Assembly: GCA_946482295.1 (NCBI GenBank)
Contig: CAMLRB010000151.1
Coordinates: forward strand, 1-8,545
Length of the DNA stretch: 8,545 nucleotides
Reading direction: 5' to 3'
From: an uncultured Bacteriovorax sp.
GTDB lineage: Bacteria; Bdellovibrionota; Bacteriovoracia; Bacteriovoracales; Bacteriovoracaceae
Of the stretch, positions 6,063 to 8,545 are shown one piece after another. Under the pieces are notes generated by a model. That model saw nothing but the letters and a program-made list of their open reading frames with translations, did no database searches and was not told the origin of the DNA. Positions within the stretch are counted from its first letter, which is position 1; each line of letters starts with the position of its first letter. A program made the position numbers and the translations under genes.

Positions 6063-6596
6063 TTGAGTATTTTTACTCAGATAATTAATGAACAAGAGCT
6101 AGAGGATAAATTATTTGTAGATGCTGGGTTAGAACAATCAGATAAAGATATTTTAAAAGAAATTTTAATCGATAAAAAAATTTTGGATTTATTCATGTCT
6201 AATGATCAAGATGAACATATAAACATTCTTAAAAAAGCGATTAAAAAATCGCGAATACGACACAATGACATACTGGCTCACTACTTCAGAAATCTTTACA
6301 ATATTTTCAAATCAATCGATCAAGCGGATTTTTTAGATGAAACAGAAAAGATTAAATTGTCAAAATTGGTAAGAACGCAATTGTCCAATAGTGAGATGAT
6401 TGCAATTTGTTATAATGCTATCGTGGAAATTGAAGAAGTGGCGACAGGACTAAAACCACTAGGTTATCCCAAGATGACTAGACTAATTAAAAAATATGAT
6501 GTTCTCAAGCATCTGGGCGAATATAGTTTGTATCATTCAATTCATAGAACTATTTTTGATAAAGCATGTGAGAAAGCAATTAAGGAAACTGTATGA
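6063..6596 (+). CDS. PutAbiC-like C-terminal half after the stop
   Basis: The frame is open from 6021; TTG at 6063 is only the first permitted start codon. Its nearest AGGA (about 6042) is too far away for ribosome loading, and the next in-frame ATG (6195-6197, residue 45) would lose part of the domain. The sequence is helical, with R-H-N-D-I-L-A-H-Y-F-R-N-L-Y (66-79) and V-R-T-Q-L-S-N-S-E (103-111), which match the conserved core of PutAbiC proteins as I recall it. It is unlikely to be a gene of its own. Its stop overlaps the DUF262 start by the ATGA tetramer. Confidence 0.5.
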   Translation: MSIFTQIINEQELEDKLFVDAGLEQSDKDILKEILIDKKILDLFMSNDQDEHINILKKAIKKSRIRHNDILAHYFRNLYNIFKSIDQADFLDETEKIKLSKLVRTQLSNSEMIAICYNAIVEIEEVATGLKPLGYPKMTRLIKKYDVLKHLGEYSLYHSIHRTIFDKACEKAIKETV

Positions 6597-8152
6597 TAAA
6601 GGATAAAGAAATTATCAAAAGAAGAGATCCTGAACCAACTATCTCCAGGCTGGAGGTGTTAGTTGAATCTATTAAAGAAGGAAAAATAAAACTGCCCAAC
6701 TTTCAACGTCCATTTGTTTGGCAAAAAAATGATATTCTTAATCTTTTAGATAGTATCTATAGAGGTTATCCAATCGGAAGTATATTGTTATGGTCAACAA
6801 CTGAAAAACTTTCAAGTGAGCGATCAATTTTAGAATCTCTAGATCTTTCAAGTGAAGATTCAAGTTTTCAATCAGAATACCTTCTTGATGGGCAACAGAG
6901 ATTAACTTCGGTATGTGGGGTTTTATATTGGGATGGATTGAAGAAGACTAACAAGTGGAATGTTTACTTTGATTTGGAGAATGAAGAATTTGTCTATTCC
7001 GAAAATAATGATTTAGTGACCTTATTCCCATTAAATAAACTTCTTGAAACCAGGAGTTTTTTAAAAGAATGCATGAAGTTCGAGCATCATACTAATGCAA
7101 ATTTATTCTATTCGAGGGCAGAAAATTTATTGAAGGCAATAAAGGATTACAAAATTGCAGTCGTTAAAATAGGAGATATGAAGCTAGAAGAAGTTGCGCC
7201 TGTTTTTGAGCGAATAAATAGTCGTGGCAGGGTGCTGACCATGCTTGACCTGATGAGAGCAGCAACTTGGAAAGGCGGATTCGATCTAACACAAAAAATT
7301 GAAGAAATTATTAAGGCGGTGAGAGATGCTGGTTTTGGCAATCTTGAATCAGACGTTGTATTGAAGTGTATTTCTTCAGCAGCAGGAAAGGGTTTCAATA
7401 AAGCTGACATTGATAAACTCAGAACTCTAAAATCGAATGAACTTTTTACTGCTGCAAAAGAAGCGAAAGATGCCCTTCTCAAAGCATTTAATTTTTTAAA
7501 AAATATAGCAAATATAAACGACGAAAGCTTCGTTCCTTATTCTCAGCAAATTGTTCTTTTATGTGAGTTCTTCAGAATTCATGAAGACGAAATAACGGTT
7601 GAATATATAAGACAATTGCGCTCATGGTTTTGGAGTACTTCAATAAGCAAGCATTTTTCTGGCGCAAGCACGGGGGATAACAGTCGTGAATTGTTAAGGA
7701 TGAGAGAGTTTGCATCAGGTAAAAATATCGATTTACACCCGATTAAAAAAATAAATATCGCAGAACTCCTTTATGATGATTTCAACCTAAGAGTAGCTTC
7801 TAGTTCGACTATGGCTGCACTTTTGAATAGTGTAGTACATACTATTGATCTCAACGGTAATAGCATTGATCCAAAAGAGCTCAACAAAAATAAAGACTTT
7901 TTTAAACCTATTATTAGCAATTCTGATTCAAAATGCAATTTAATGATGGTTTTGTGTAGAGGCAAAAAAGAATTAAATATCAACAATATTATTAATAAAG
8001 ATGATGTTGAATTGGAAAAAAATTTTTTAAACTCATCAATTTTATTATCAATCTCATTAGGACAAGAGAAGCTAGCGATGAGAGAGAGAGCTCAACTATT
8101 TCTAAGTTTTATCTCTAAGTTAGTAGAAATTGAGGTTGTACTAGAAGAGTGA
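6593..8152 (+). CDS. DUF262 (GmrS/ParB-like) protein without HNH domain
   Basis: The 519-residue protein opens with the DUF262 signature: K-L-P-N-F-Q-R-P-F-V-W (33-43), D-S-I-Y-R-G-Y-P-I-G-S (53-63), D-G-Q-Q-R-L-T-S (99-106) and F-E-R-I-N-S-R-G (205-212). In GmrSD and SspE, the DGQQR domain binds and hydrolyses NTPs and controls a nuclease domain. Here the C-terminal half (about 230-519) shows no DUF1524 HNH motif; the lone H-P-I-K-K-I-N near 383 lacks the rest. So it may act as a regulator or NTPase with another effector, or carry an unrecognised domain. It begins within the PutAbiC stop (ATGA), giving strong coupling, and the edge repeat starts 32 bases after its stop. Confidence 0.85.
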   Translation: MIKDKEIIKRRDPEPTISRLEVLVESIKEGKIKLPNFQRPFVWQKNDILNLLDSIYRGYPIGSILLWSTTEKLSSERSILESLDLSSEDSSFQSEYLLDGQQRLTSVCGVLYWDGLKKTNKWNVYFDLENEEFVYSENNDLVTLFPLNKLLETRSFLKECMKFEHHTNANLFYSRAENLLKAIKDYKIAVVKIGDMKLEEVAPVFERINSRGRVLTMLDLMRAATWKGGFDLTQKIEEIIKAVRDAGFGNLESDVVLKCISSAAGKGFNKADIDKLRTLKSNELFTAAKEAKDALLKAFNFLKNIANINDESFVPYSQQIVLLCEFFRIHEDEITVEYIRQLRSWFWSTSISKHFSGASTGDNSRELLRMREFASGKNIDLHPIKKINIAELLYDDFNLRVASSSTMAALLNSVVHTIDLNGNSIDPKELNKNKDFFKPIISNSDSKCNLMMVLCRGKKELNINNIINKDDVELEKNFLNSSILLSISLGQEKLAMRERAQLFLSFISKLVEIEVVLEE

Positions 8153-8183
8153 CCCTTATAGAGAGCTTCAGTGTTTTTGAGAA

Positions 8184-8252
8184 TTGCACTGGCAATAAGA
8201 GCCAGCCATCACACTTTTCGGGACTAAGTGCGGCTCGATAGGTGTGTTGAAT
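8184..8252 (+). repeat. Edge repeat copy 4 (attC-like, GTTGAAT end)
   Basis: It has the same three blocks as copy 1: TTGCACTGGCAA (8184-8195), ACTTTTCGGGAC (8213-8224) and GTGTGTTG (8242-8249), in the same orientation. CTGGC/GCCAG (8190-8194, 8201-8205 region) forms a perfect hairpin with a seven-base loop. CATCACAC pairs with GTGTGTTG at 7 of 8 positions, better than in copy 1. GTTGAAT (8246-8252) fits GTTRRRY. The stretch G-C-G-G-C-T-C-G-A ahead of it recalls the L' half of classical integron attC sites (GCGGCTTGA...GTTRRRY). The R'' side, AGCCATC, is non-canonical. Its position just after a stop codon is the normal place for an attC. Confidence 0.6.
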
Positions 8253-8285
8253 TTAGATAAAGACTTTAATCTGTGCAGCCAGAAT

Positions 8286-8545
8286 CTAATCAAATATCGA
8301 AGAGTCTTTCATCCCAACCCTCCCAACCAACGGAAGCTTCAAAGCCGGCCGATAAAAATCCACCCCAAAACTAAGCCCAAGAACATTAACCTCAACCCCT
8401 TCAGCAAGCCCCACAGTCAACCCAAGCGCACCTAACAAAGACACTTGAACGCCAGTGTTGCTCTCAGACCACCCAATTAAATCACCATCACCAATCCAAT
8501 CTTTCCCAATCGCATTCGGTGGCAACTCAACTCCCATTCCAGAAA
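8286..8545 (-). CDS. Partial protein, C-terminal end, unknown
   Basis: The frame runs off the right edge on the minus strand and stops at TAG (8286-8288). Residues upstream of an internal ATG (8535-8537) remain open to the edge, so the true start is probably outside. The visible 85 or so residues are rich in Gly, Val and Leu and look like alternating strands (G-A-L-G-L-T-V-G-L, V-N-V-L-G-L-S-F-G-V), with no motif I can name. A tail of a large surface or polymorphic-toxin-type protein is one possibility. The region is visibly more GC-rich than the genes to its left, with a strong strand bias (C-rich plus strand), which suggests a different origin. Confidence 0.55.
   Translation of the reverse strand, partial: SGMGVELPPNAIGKDWIGDGDLIGWSESNTGVQVSLLGALGLTVGLAEGVEVNVLGLSFGVDFYRPALKLPLVGRVGMKDSSIFD

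Larger units (their letters stand above)
5619..6596 (+). pseudogene. PutAbiC-like abortive infection gene split by in-frame TAG
   Basis: One reading frame runs from ATG 5619 to TGA 6594-6596, broken only by TAG at 6018-6020. Read through, it gives 325 residues with the stop at 134. The 14 codons after the stop (QEAFYTLRKLTSTQ) continue smoothly into the second part. The whole has the order of the putative phage abortive infection family (PutAbiC): two membrane helices, a coiled coil, then a helical domain with HYFRNLY and RTQLSNSE. No convincing restart exists after the stop. A nonsense mutation is the simplest account; readthrough, a recoded stop or a sequencing error are alternatives. Downstream, the DUF262 ATG overlaps the final stop as ATGA, so the pair once was, or still is, translationally coupled. 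Confidence 0.65.

Noticed and set aside
7734..7760. HPIKKIN in the DUF262 protein as a remnant DUF1524 HNH motif
   Set aside because: The usual D/H-H-I-x-P context and downstream N and H residues are not present.
8244..8435. Plus-strand frame of 63 codons after the last repeat
   Set aside because: It is low-complexity (Pro/Asn/Lys) and mirrors the minus-strand partial gene; no ribosome site.
1..8545. CRISPR array, tRNA or rRNA genes, transposase, integrase
   Set aside because: No regularly spaced repeats with unique spacers, no cloverleaf or rRNA sequence, and no protein with transposase or recombinase motifs was found.

Overview
The window is AT-rich bacterial DNA with an accessory, island-like character. 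The organism cannot be fixed from sequence alone. Low GC, a lipoprotein with a relaxed lipobox (F-Q-H-C), TTG/GTG start candidates and weak Shine-Dalgarno sites would suit a Leptospira-like spirochaete. Bdellovibrionota or another low-GC Gram-negative is also possible; this is inference.

Layout. (1) 33-102: a repeat element with two nested hairpins, ending in a GTTRRRY box. (2) 157-1568, minus strand: a two-gene operon of exported proteins, a small protein with a thrombospondin-type-3-like Asp-rich tail followed by a lipoprotein. (3) 1569-1739: a divergent promoter region with a perfect 7-bp stem-loop and a nine-codon leader ORF that overlaps the start of the next gene. (4) 1740-3952, plus: a DUF2075-type nuclease-helicase fusion, then 2 nt later a MazG-like nucleotide pyrophosphohydrolase. 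(5) 3953-4186, minus: a small gene of unknown function with a good promoter, tail to tail with the MazG gene. (6) 4187-4813: about 630 bases with no convincing gene, holding two or three diverged copies of the edge repeat. (7) 4814-8152, plus: a two-helix membrane protein, a PutAbiC-like (putative phage abortive infection) gene cut by one in-frame TAG, and a DUF262 (GmrS-like) gene joined to it by an ATGA overlap. (8) 8184-8252: a second full copy of the edge repeat. (9) 8286-8545, minus: the C-terminal end of an unidentified protein, more GC-rich than the rest.

Interpretation. Two candidate anti-phage modules (nuclease-helicase + MazG, and membrane protein + PutAbiC + DUF262) lie with exported-protein cargo between direct repeats. 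The repeats share 12-, 12- and 8-base blocks at nearly constant spacing. Their ends fit the integron attC core-site consensus GTTRRRY, and one internal copy (4587-4637) has attC-like topology. The best hypothesis is a mobile, integron-like or otherwise repeat-bounded array of defence cargo, but no integrase is visible and the R'' boxes are non-canonical. The amber codon in PutAbiC and the worn repeats at 4.3-4.75 kb suggest part of the array is decaying.
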